Of a DNA stretch of 7,210 bases, positions 1 to 5,296 are shown piece after piece (position 1 is the stretch's first letter; every line of letters starts with the position of its first letter). A model generated the notes under the pieces. It was not told where the DNA came from. It ran no database searches and saw only the letters and a program-made list of their open reading frames with translations. The stretch is from Methylococcaceae bacterium NSP1-1 (GTDB lineage: Bacteria > Pseudomonadota > Gammaproteobacteria > Methylococcales > Methylomonadaceae), in assembly GCA_002256465.1 (NCBI GenBank), contig NQJG01000122.1, positions 1-7,210 of the forward strand. The letters are read 5' to 3'. The translations under genes and the position numbers were made by a program.

Positions 1-1
1 A

Positions 2-421
2 GACCCTGAAACAGCGATGTATCGAGAATTGTGGGAAGAAACAGGGCTGCAACAGCAGCATGTACAGGTGCTGGGTCGGACTCGCTATTGGTTAAGGTAT
101 CAGTTACCGGAACGTTATATCCGCAAGAATTCCATGCCTTTGTGTATCGGGCAAAAGCAAATCTGGTATATGTTGCGGCTGATTACACAGGATTCAAATG
201 TGCGTTTTGACCATTGTGCAAAACCGGAATTTGATAGCTGGCGCTGGGTTGATTATTGGGAACCACTTAATGATGTCGTGTATTTCAAGCGTAAGGTTTA
301 TCAAAAAGCGATGAGTGAGTTAGGTGCAATTCTGGCTATTGATTCTGTCCCTGTTAATGCGGCTGGTTATTTGGCAAAAGAAAATAAAAATGACAAGGTG
401 AAAGGGTCAAGGTCAAAATAA
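2..421 (+). CDS. rppH: RNA pyrophosphohydrolase RppH, 3' part (5' end outside window)
   Basis: RppH is a cytoplasmic Nudix hydrolase that removes pyrophosphate from the 5' end of triphosphorylated mRNA and so starts RNase E-dependent decay. The reading frame is already open at base 2 (DPETAM...), so the ATG at 17 is internal and roughly the first 45 residues are missing. Bases 23-49 encode RELWEETGL, the second half of the Nudix box, including the metal-binding glutamates. Downstream come family hallmarks: WLRYQLPERYIR, CIGQKQIWYMLRL, PEFDSWRWVDYWEP and VVYFKRKVYQKAM, all close to E. coli RppH. The C-terminal tail after about base 340 is variable and lysine-rich, as is usual in the family. 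In many gammaproteobacteria rppH is followed by ptsP; here a lipoprotein gene starts 6 bases after the stop. Identification is firm; only the start is unseen. Confidence 0.93.
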   Translation, partial: DPETAMYRELWEETGLQQQHVQVLGRTRYWLRYQLPERYIRKNSMPLCIGQKQIWYMLRLITQDSNVRFDHCAKPEFDSWRWVDYWEPLNDVVYFKRKVYQKAMSELGAILAIDSVPVNAAGYLAKENKNDKVKGSRSK

Positions 422-427
422 AATGCG

Positions 428-760
428 ATGAAATCCAGCATTGAAATATGGGCCGTGATTGTTCTCATGAGCTTTCTTATGTCTGGTTGCTCAAGCATAC
501 GCGCCAGGACTGTAACCCCTGATAAGGAATGGGCTGTCTACCCTGGCATTCGGCTGGACGCAAAAGAGACCGGGGAGATATTCAGCGGAAAGCGTTCGGA
601 GCCGAATTGGGTCAAGGGGCTCATAGCAGCTATCCTTATCGCCGATCTGCCTTTCTCAACTGTCTTTGATACGGTAGCGGCACCCTATGATCTATACCGG
701 ATTTACACCCCGAAGAACGCCGACGCTAGCGAATCATCGAGACAGCCCTCAACGCGATAA
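428..760 (+). CDS. Small YceK/YidQ-like (DUF1375) lipoprotein
   Basis: This encodes a 110-residue predicted lipoprotein. Residues 1-20 form a signal peptide with a hydrophobic core (IWAVIVLMSFLMSG) ending at Cys21, a plausible lipidation site. The +2 residue is Ser, which favours outer membrane sorting. The mature part has VYPGIRLD near residue 38 and LPFSTVFDTVAAPYDLYR near residue 74. These resemble the pattern of YceK/YidQ-family lipoproteins, in which a 'YPGxRLD' stretch is followed by 'D-LPFS-ADT-LPYD'. The function of that family is poorly known. The ATG at 428 is chosen because it sits just before the signal peptide and the nearby ATG at 423 reads into a stop at once. No good Shine-Dalgarno sequence precedes it. 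Two 60-base stretches (481-600) are about 53 and 58 percent GC, well above the neighbouring genes, so recent acquisition is possible. Confidence 0.82.
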   Translation: MKSSIEIWAVIVLMSFLMSGCSSIRARTVTPDKEWAVYPGIRLDAKETGEIFSGKRSEPNWVKGLIAAILIADLPFSTVFDTVAAPYDLYRIYTPKNADASESSRQPSTR

Positions 761-776
761 AAATCTTTATAAATCC

Positions 777-804
777 CTTGAAAAATAAATCGCAGTCACT
801 ATTT
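777..804 (+). promoter_or_regulatory. Candidate heat-shock (sigma-32) promoter for hsp20
   Basis: CTTGAAA at 777-783 matches the sigma-32 -35 consensus exactly. After a 13-base spacer, CACTATTT at 797-804 matches 5 of the 7 defined positions of the -10 consensus CCCCATNT. This spacing is in the known range. Transcription would start near 811, giving a leader of roughly 60 bases before the hsp20 ATG. A weaker sigma-70 alternative is TTGACG at 821. The placement upstream of a small heat shock gene supports the heat-shock reading. Confidence 0.55.
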
Positions 805-860
805 TCAATGTGAAAGCAAATTGACGTTTTCATTCATTTCAATTAAACATTTAATCTTTG

Positions 861-864
861 GGAG
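861..864 (+). promoter_or_regulatory. Ribosome binding site that fixes the hsp20 start
   Basis: GGAG at 861-864, within GGGAGA, lies 8 bases before the ATG at 873. The in-frame TTG at 858 overlaps this site and has no ribosome binding site of its own, so 873 is the start. Confidence 0.8.
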
Positions 865-872
865 ATACAGAA

Positions 873-1310
873 ATGGCTATTATCCGTTATGAACCTTGGG
901 GTTTGTTGAATCAATTACAAAAAGAATTGGAGCGTTCCCAGGACATTCAAAACAGCGAGGGTTCAATTTCAACTGCCGAGTGGGCGCCCGCTGTTGATAT
1001 AAAAGAAGAGAATGATAAGTTTATACTTCAGGCAGATATTCCGGGGGTTAAACCGGAAGATATTGAAGTTAATATGGAAGCAGGGGTCTTAACGGTAAAA
1101 GGTGAAAAAAAGACCGAAGCTAAAACCGAAAAAGAAGGTTATAAACGAGTTGAACGAACGTATGGTTCTTTTTATCGTCGTTTCAGTTTGCCGGATTCTG
1201 CCGATGGTGAAGCAATCAGTGCGAAATGCAAACATGGCGTATTGGAAATTGTCATACCGAAACGAGAAGCGGTGAAACCGAAAAAAATTGACGTATTATC
1301 AGAAGAATAA
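873..1310 (+). CDS. Hsp20-family small heat shock protein (alpha-crystallin domain)
   Basis: This is a 145-residue ATP-independent holdase chaperone of the cytoplasm. Proteins of this family form oligomers that bind unfolding clients and pass them to DnaK/ClpB. The N-terminal arm starts MAIIRYEPWGLLNQLQKEL. The alpha-crystallin domain spans about residues 37-130. It opens with WAPAVDIKE, contains DIPGVKPEDIEVNMEAGVL and the strand Y-GSFYRRFSLP, and closes with the signature A-x-x-x-x-GVLEIVIPK near residue 117. A C-terminal I-x-V motif (I139, V141) that docks into neighbouring subunits is present. The sequence is of the 'class A' type seen in many proteobacteria rather than IbpA/IbpB. The start at 873 is chosen on the ribosome binding site. 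A heat-shock-like promoter lies upstream. It is convergent with corA. Identification is firm; no specific gene symbol is warranted. Confidence 0.95.
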   Translation: MAIIRYEPWGLLNQLQKELERSQDIQNSEGSISTAEWAPAVDIKEENDKFILQADIPGVKPEDIEVNMEAGVLTVKGEKKTEAKTEKEGYKRVERTYGSFYRRFSLPDSADGEAISAKCKHGVLEIVIPKREAVKPKKIDVLSEE

Positions 1311-1334
1311 CAATTCACAAGTGAAAATATTCTT

Positions 1335-1386
1335 AAAGGAGAATTTTACAAGGATGTTTTCTATAAAAAATACTCATCTACAATAA
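1335..1386 (+). other. Strong ribosome binding site followed by a 10-codon ORF
   Basis: AAAGGAG at 1335-1341 is a near-perfect Shine-Dalgarno sequence. It is followed 12 bases later by an ATG at 1354 that reads MFSIKNTHLQ and stops at 1386. It starts only 24 bases after the hsp20 stop. It may be the remnant of a lost downstream cistron, a tiny leader-like peptide, or chance. No protein family is recognisable. Confidence 0.25.
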
Positions 1387-1410
1387 TTGTAACTATTCAC
1401 ACCTCATATA

Positions 1411-1430
1411 GATCGGGCTTTAGCCCGATC
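1411..1430. terminator. Hairpin between convergent hsp20 and corA, probable bidirectional terminator
   Basis: A perfect 8-bp GC-rich stem (GATCGGGC / GCCCGATC) encloses a TTTA loop. It lies between the two convergent stop codons, where a bidirectional terminator is expected. The T-tract is poor on both sides: TTCC follows on the + strand and TATATG on the - strand. Termination may therefore be inefficient, or the hairpin may mainly protect 3' ends. Confidence 0.55.
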
Positions 1431-1457
1431 TTCCAGGTAGATAAGCTAAGCAGCTAC

Positions 1458-2522
1458 CTAAAGCCATTTCTTCTTCTTAAAAAACCTTAGTAAAAACACC
1501 GATACACCAATAAAAATAAACCATAAAGCCGGATAGCCCCAGCGCCATTTTAATTCAGGCATATACTCGAAGTTCATGCCATATACGCCAGCGATAAAGG
1601 TTAATGGTATAAAAATGGAGGCAAATACCGTAAGAACTTTCATGGTTTCATTCATTTTGTTACTGACGCTGGATAAATAAATATCCAGCATACCCGCTAT
1701 CAAATCCCGGTAGGATTCTATTGCTTCAATAATGCGTATGGCATGATCATAAATGTCGCCGAAATAGCGTCTTGTCTTTTCATTGAGTAAAGGCGACTCA
1801 CTGCGTTGAATGGCGGCAAGTAATTCGCGCAAGGGTGATACCGTTCTGCGTAAAAAGATGAGTTCACGCTTGATTTTCTGGATTATGGATAGTGTTTGTG
1901 TTGATGGATCGGATAATAATTTATCCTCAACGGATTCAATCAATTCATCGAAGGCATCTTGTAAAGCAAAATATTCATCGACAACAGTATCCATAATAAT
2001 ATAAGCGAGATAATCGGGGCCCAGGTTTCTTATTTGACTTTTATCATTATCAAGCCGGTTCAGGATTGGATCAAATAGTGCATCAGGTTTTTCCATGAAG
2101 GTAAAAACAAAGTTGTTTAATATCAATAAACTGATTTGTTCATATTCGACATTAAAATCATCGTTTCCTAAGGAAATGGCTTTAATAACAATATATAAAT
2201 AACCATCAAATTCCTCGAATTTAGGCCGTTGGTGAGTGTTAAGAATATCTTCCAGCACCAGTACATGGATACCAAAATGTTGCCCTATGGCATCAATAAT
2301 GGAAACATCTTTTAATCCGTCAACAATTACCCAGGTTATGGTATCGGTTGTTTTGTAGGGCAGAAGTTCTTCAATAGATTTGATGGTGTGCTTTTTCAGG
2401 GTGGATTTATTGTAATTTATCACAGAGATTTTATGCTCGTGCGCATGCACTTCGCCTACATGCACCAGCGAACCGGGTGGTAAACCGGATTTTTCAGAAG
2501 CTGAACTTAGGGATTCAGGCAT
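1458..2522 (-). CDS. corA: Magnesium/cobalt transporter CorA
   Basis: CorA is a homopentameric inner-membrane channel for Mg2+ (also Co2+ and Ni2+) whose large cytoplasmic domain senses Mg2+ and gates the pore. The protein is 354 residues, close to the 351 of the Thermotoga CorA. The cytoplasmic part (about residues 1-290) includes the family stretches ITWVIVDGL, HFGIHVLVLEDIL-HQRPKFEEFDGYLYIV and the long helix around YRDLIAGMLDIYLSSVSNKMNE. TM1 covers about residues 294-313 and ends in the signature YGMNFE (GMN at 315-317), the selectivity filter. A short loop with MPEL leads to TM2 at about 333-350, followed by a basic KKKK tail. The ATG at 2522 has AAGGA about 6 bases upstream. epmB ends 48 bases upstream on the same strand with no clear promoter between them, so co-transcription is plausible. 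Identification is firm. Confidence 0.96.
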   Translation of the reverse strand: MPESLSSASEKSGLPPGSLVHVGEVHAHEHKISVINYNKSTLKKHTIKSIEELLPYKTTDTITWVIVDGLKDVSIIDAIGQHFGIHVLVLEDILNTHQRPKFEEFDGYLYIVIKAISLGNDDFNVEYEQISLLILNNFVFTFMEKPDALFDPILNRLDNDKSQIRNLGPDYLAYIIMDTVVDEYFALQDAFDELIESVEDKLLSDPSTQTLSIIQKIKRELIFLRRTVSPLRELLAAIQRSESPLLNEKTRRYFGDIYDHAIRIIEAIESYRDLIAGMLDIYLSSVSNKMNETMKVLTVFASIFIPLTFIAGVYGMNFEYMPELKWRWGYPALWFIFIGVSVFLLRFFKKKKWL

Positions 2523-2570
2523 AGGTTATCCTTGGAATAGTTGGGTTGGGTGAATAGATACTTTCTAGAT

Positions 2571-3581
2571 TTACAGGATGTATTGCTTGGACATTGCCCC
2601 CGCCTGTTCTTTTACTAACTTGGGCACAAGGTAGCCGGGCAGTGTGGCTTGAGCCTGCTTTATAAGGGCTACTGCTTTCGTTTCAGATACTTCAAAATGA
2701 CCTGTTCCAATGGCCTTGTCCAATAAATGTAAATAATAAGGTATGATACCCTGGCTGAAAAGTTGTTCACTCAATTCGCATAGCGCCGCTATGTTGTCAT
2801 TAACTCCTTTTAATAATACCGACTGATTAAATAATGTTATGCCGTTTTTCTTGAGCAGTTTACAGGCAGCAATGACACGGGGATTTATTTCATTGGCATG
2901 GTTACAGTGTACGACTATCACGATTTGTTTGGCGCTTTGAGCGAAGGTGTTAACTAATTCATCGGTGATCCGTGCCGGTAGAACGATAGGTAAGCGGGTG
3001 TGTATCCTGATGCGTTTTAAATGCCTGATAGCACTTAACTGTTGGAGGAGTCTTGTTAATCTTGCATCGCTAAGCAATAACGGATCACCACCACTTAAAA
3101 TAACTTCCGAGATGCCTGGATTTTCCTGAATATATTGGATACCGGCGCTTTCTTTTTGTTTGCCAAGTTGAAGGTCGGAATAGGGAAAGTTGCGTCGGAA
3201 ACAATATCGGCAGTTTATAGCGCAACTGCCGGTATTGATAAACAAAACCCGGCCATGATATTTGTGCAAAACACCTGCTTGAGCAGCAGAGGTTAGATCA
3301 CCAACCGGGTCGTTACTAAAACCAGGGTAAGTAAATAACTCATCTTTAATCGGCAATACTTGCCGCAATAAAGGATCATGCGGATTGCCTTTTTGCATGC
3401 TGGCAGCAAAACTTAAGGGTACGCGTAATGGGAAATTCTCGGCAGCAGCAACTGAAACAGGTAAGTCATTAAGTGATAAGTGCAGATAATGGCATAAGTC
3501 CTCAATATTATTAAACGCTTCGGCAAGTTGTTGTTGCCAGTTTTTAGTAAAGTGCAGGGTTTCGCTAAGTTGTTCTGGCAT
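2571..3581 (-). CDS. epmB: EF-P beta-lysylation protein EpmB (lysine 2,3-aminomutase family)
   Basis: EpmB is a radical-SAM, PLP-dependent enzyme that converts (S)-alpha-lysine to (R)-beta-lysine, the substrate EpmA attaches to EF-P. The protein is 336 residues, near the E. coli length of about 342. The iron-sulfur cluster motif is CAINCRYC with cysteines at 120, 124 and 127. It is followed by FRRNFPY, and by the GGDPLLLSD motif typical of radical-SAM aminomutases. The C-terminal GYLVPKL...SKQYIL carries the Ser-Lys (K332) expected to hold PLP. The N-terminal W-Q-LA-A-N/D region matches short EpmB proteins, which lack the extra domains of fermentative lysine aminomutases. No clear Shine-Dalgarno sequence precedes the ATG at 3581. 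It is divergent from efp with only 84 bases between them, and its partner gene epmA follows efp. This context makes EpmB much more likely than a catabolic lysine aminomutase. Confidence 0.95.
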   Translation of the reverse strand: MPEQLSETLHFTKNWQQQLAEAFNNIEDLCHYLHLSLNDLPVSVAAAENFPLRVPLSFAASMQKGNPHDPLLRQVLPIKDELFTYPGFSNDPVGDLTSAAQAGVLHKYHGRVLFINTGSCAINCRYCFRRNFPYSDLQLGKQKESAGIQYIQENPGISEVILSGGDPLLLSDARLTRLLQQLSAIRHLKRIRIHTRLPIVLPARITDELVNTFAQSAKQIVIVVHCNHANEINPRVIAACKLLKKNGITLFNQSVLLKGVNDNIAALCELSEQLFSQGIIPYYLHLLDKAIGTGHFEVSETKAVALIKQAQATLPGYLVPKLVKEQAGAMSKQYIL

Positions 3582-3599
3582 AAAAGTAGTTATTTAAAG

Positions 3600-3628
3600 T
3601 TTCTATCGATTGTTGCCTCCATTATAAT
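3600..3628 (+). promoter_or_regulatory. Candidate promoter for efp-epmA
   Basis: A perfect -10 box TATAAT lies at 3623-3628. A weak -35 (TTTCTA, 3 of 6 matches) lies at 3600-3605 with 17-base spacing. The start would fall near 3635, giving a leader of about 30 bases that contains the ribosome binding site TGAGGA at 3656-3661. The -10 sits in the palindrome ATTATAAT (3621-3628), so the opposite strand also shows a perfect -10 that could serve epmB, though no well-spaced -35 is visible there. Confidence 0.5.
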
Positions 3629-3665
3629 GGTTGAGTTTTATATTGTTTGTCATCTTGAGGATAAA

Positions 3666-4202
3666 ATGGCCAGTTATAGTACCAATGAATTTAAAGCCGG
3701 GTTAAAAGTCATGTTGGATAATGATCCCTGTGCAATTATTGAAAATGAATTTGTAAAGCCGGGTAAGGGTCAAGCCTTTAATCGGGTAAAAATCAGAAAT
3801 CTAAAAACAGGTCGGGTGATAGAGAGGACTTTTAAATCAGGTGATTCTCTTGAAGGAGCCGATGTTGTTGATGTTGCAATGCAATATCTGTATAACGACG
3901 GCCAATTTAGACACTTTATGGTGCCGGATACGTTTGAGCAGTATCAGTGTGATGAAAAAGCTGTCGGTGAAGCGAGTAACTTATGGAATGACGCGCCTTT
4001 GTCGGTCTCACCAGCCAATTTTGTTGAACTGGCTATTGTTGAAACTGATCCGGGTGTGCGTGGTGATACCTCCGGCGGTGGTGGTAAGCCAGCTACTTTG
4101 GAGACCGGCGCGGTGGTTAGGGTGCCGTTATTCGTGCAACAGGGTGAAGTCATTAAGGTCGATACACGCACTGGTGAATATATCTCGCGTGTAAAAGAAT
4201 AG
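3666..4202 (+). CDS. efp: Translation elongation factor EF-P, with an apparent internal deletion
   Basis: EF-P binds between the ribosomal P and E sites and stimulates peptide bond formation at polyproline stretches. The start at 3666 gives [17 protein letters not shown], the normal N terminus, behind TGAGGA at 3656. The upstream in-frame ATG at 3528 lies inside epmB and is rejected. Domain I contains [11 protein letters not shown] with Lys34, the residue that is beta-lysylated. Domain III is complete ([11 protein letters not shown]...[25 protein letters not shown]). The protein is only 178 residues against about 188 for E. coli. Alignment from memory places the whole loss in domain II. E. 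coli has about 29 residues from AKAIGDNAKW to NGQPISV where this protein has 18, EKAVGEASN joined directly to LWNDAPLSV. About 11 residues, including a core beta-strand, are missing in frame at codons 105/106. epmA follows with a stop/start overlap. Identification is firm; function of this form is uncertain. Confidence 0.95.
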   Translation: MASYSTNEFKAGLKVMLDNDPCAIIENEFVKPGKGQAFNRVKIRNLKTGRVIERTFKSGDSLEGADVVDVAMQYLYNDGQFRHFMVPDTFEQYQCDEKAVGEASNLWNDAPLSVSPANFVELAIVETDPGVRGDTSGGGGKPATLETGAVVRVPLFVQQGEVIKVDTRTGEYISRVKE

Positions 4203-4285
4203 TGCTGAATGAGTGGCAGCCGACATGCTCTATAGAAATGTTGCGTTTAAGGGCGCAAGTATTTAATGACAAATGTTGCGTTTAA
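4202..4285 (+). pseudogene. epmA: Displaced original 5' end of epmA, frameshifted by a duplication
   Basis: A GTG at 4202 overlaps the efp stop (TAGTG). From it the frame reads [23 protein letters not shown] with Val as initiator Met. W-Q-P-x-x-S-I followed by a helix matches the N terminus of E. coli EpmA (WQPSASIPNLLKRA...). After the first copy of the 35-bp repeat the frame runs into KCCV and a stop at 4283-4285. With one repeat copy removed, this start would join 4306 onwards in frame and give a 326-residue protein, against 325 in E. coli. This is therefore very probably the ancestral start of epmA. Confidence 0.75.
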
Positions 4286-4305
4286 GGGCGCAAGTATTTA
4301 ATGAC
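4236..4305 (+). repeat. Perfect 35-bp tandem duplication at the 5' end of epmA
   Basis: Two identical 35-base copies, 4236-4270 and 4271-4305, lie head to tail with no spacer. Each starts AAATGTTGCG and ends TATTTAATGAC, and each carries an ATG (4238 and 4273). As 35 is not a multiple of three, the second copy shifts the frame of epmA. Confidence 0.97.
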
Positions 4306-5217
4306 ATACGGCAGTTTTTTTCAGCAAGAGCAGTACTCGAAGTAGAAACTCCTCTGCTCAGTTATAGCAGCATAACAGATCCACAGTTAGATTTTTTTAC
4401 AACCGATTATTGCTTGCCTCCACTGCAGCATACCTTGTTTCTGCAAACATCGCCTGAGTTTGCCATGAAACGATTGCTTGCTGCAGGTAGTGGCTCTATT
4501 TATCAAATATGTAAGGCATTCAGGAATGGTGAAGCGGGGCGCTTTCATAATCCTGAATTTACGCTGTTGGAATGGTATCGGGTCGGTTTCAAGTTACCTC
4601 AGTTGATGGATGAAATTGCCGAATTGCTGGGGGTTTTGTTTAACGGACACAGGGCTTTAAACCCGACACAACGGTTTAGTTATCAGGAGATATTTCGAAG
4701 TTATACAGGCTTGAACCCTTTAGAGTTTTCCTACCAGGATTACTGTGCTTACGCACAGAACAATCACAAGCCTGAAGCAGTGAGTATTTGCGGATATGAT
4801 CACGCCTTATGGCTGGATTTTATTTTCAGTCACAATGTTCAGCCACAGCTGGGTAAAAACGCTGTGTGCATGGTTTATGGTTATCCTGCCTGTCAATCGT
4901 CATTAGCACGCATTAATGAATACAATTCACAAATAACTGATCGTGTTGAAGTCTTTATTAATGGCATTGAATTAGGTAATGGCTATTATGAGTTGACCGA
5001 TCCGAAAGAGCAGTGCAGACGATTTGATGAGGAAATTGCCATCAGGCAGATACGAAAACGCCCTGCTAGTGTTAAGGGTAAACATCTTATTGCAGCACTG
5101 GAAGCTGGACTTCCGGAGTGTTCGGGCATAGCCATAGGTTTGGATCGTTTACTGATGCTATTGGCAAATAGTGCATCAATTGATGATGTGCTTAATTTCC
5201 CAATTCAAAGGGCTTAA
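4273..5217 (+). CDS. epmA: EF-P--(R)-beta-lysine ligase EpmA (GenX/PoxA), N terminus altered
   Basis: EpmA is a paralogue of the class II lysyl-tRNA synthetase catalytic core. It activates beta-lysine with ATP and transfers it to Lys34 of EF-P. It has no anticodon-binding domain, which fits the length (314 residues here, 325 in E. coli). Visible motifs are VLEVETPLLS near residue 21, LQTSPEFAMKRLLAAG near 58, class II motif 2 FRNGEAGRFHNPEFTLLEWY at 83-102, FINGIELGNGYYELTD, and motif 3 GIAIGLDRLLML near 285. The last residues NFPIQRA match the family's terminal FSVDRA. The only open start for the whole body is the ATG at 4273, in the second copy of a tandem duplication and without a nearby ribosome binding site. 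The missing part is about 12 residues ([12 protein letters not shown]), now stranded upstream in another frame. All visible catalytic motifs are intact, so the protein may work if translation reinitiates. Otherwise the gene is a frameshift pseudogene or a sequence error. Confidence 0.9.
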   Translation: MLRLRAQVFNDIRQFFSARAVLEVETPLLSYSSITDPQLDFFTTDYCLPPLQHTLFLQTSPEFAMKRLLAAGSGSIYQICKAFRNGEAGRFHNPEFTLLEWYRVGFKLPQLMDEIAELLGVLFNGHRALNPTQRFSYQEIFRSYTGLNPLEFSYQDYCAYAQNNHKPEAVSICGYDHALWLDFIFSHNVQPQLGKNAVCMVYGYPACQSSLARINEYNSQITDRVEVFINGIELGNGYYELTDPKEQCRRFDEEIAIRQIRKRPASVKGKHLIAALEAGLPECSGIAIGLDRLLMLLANSASIDDVLNFPIQRA

Positions 5218-5236
5218 GCTTGTTCAATAATTAATG

Positions 5237-5245
5237 TGTTATAAT
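5237..5245 (+). promoter_or_regulatory. Extended -10 promoter for bamA
   Basis: TGTTATAAT at 5237-5245 is a perfect extended -10 (TGn plus TATAAT). The -35 side is poor, with TTGTTC at 5220 spaced only 14 bases away, which extended -10 promoters tolerate. Transcription would start near 5252, leaving about 45 bases of leader before the bamA ATG. No sigma-E-like GGAACTT element, common upstream of bamA loci in enterics, is visible in 5218-5296. Confidence 0.6.
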
Positions 5246-5296
5246 TTACGAGTTTTAGCTGTTTAGACTATAGATGTTTTATTTTTAGCCACCTAC

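Noticed and set aside
858..872. TTG at 858 as the hsp20 start
   Set aside because: It overlaps the ribosome binding site GGGAGA that serves the ATG at 873, and the 873 start gives the usual MAIIRYEPW N terminus.
1435..1459. AGGTAG...CTACCT inverted repeat at the end of corA as a second terminator
   Set aside because: The stem is only 6 bp with a 13-base loop and no T-tract, and it overlaps the corA stop; the 1411-1430 hairpin is far stronger.
1810..2004. Open frame on the + strand within corA
   Set aside because: It is antisense to a well-conserved CorA gene and resembles no protein; a chance frame.
2947..3129. Open frame on the + strand within epmB
   Set aside because: It is antisense to the radical-SAM enzyme and has no recognisable protein features.
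3528..3665. 46-residue N-terminal extension of EF-P from an ATG at 3528
   Set aside because: It begins inside epmB on the other strand. EF-P homologues start at MASYST, and a good ribosome binding site precedes 3666.
3841..4194. Open frames overlapping efp in another + frame and on the - strand (3944-4171)
   Set aside because: The efp frame carries clear family conservation; the others are shadows of it.
4236..4305. The 35-bp repeat as a CRISPR or regulatory iteron
   Set aside because: There are only two copies with no spacer, and the unit is epmA coding sequence, so a simple tandem duplication explains it.
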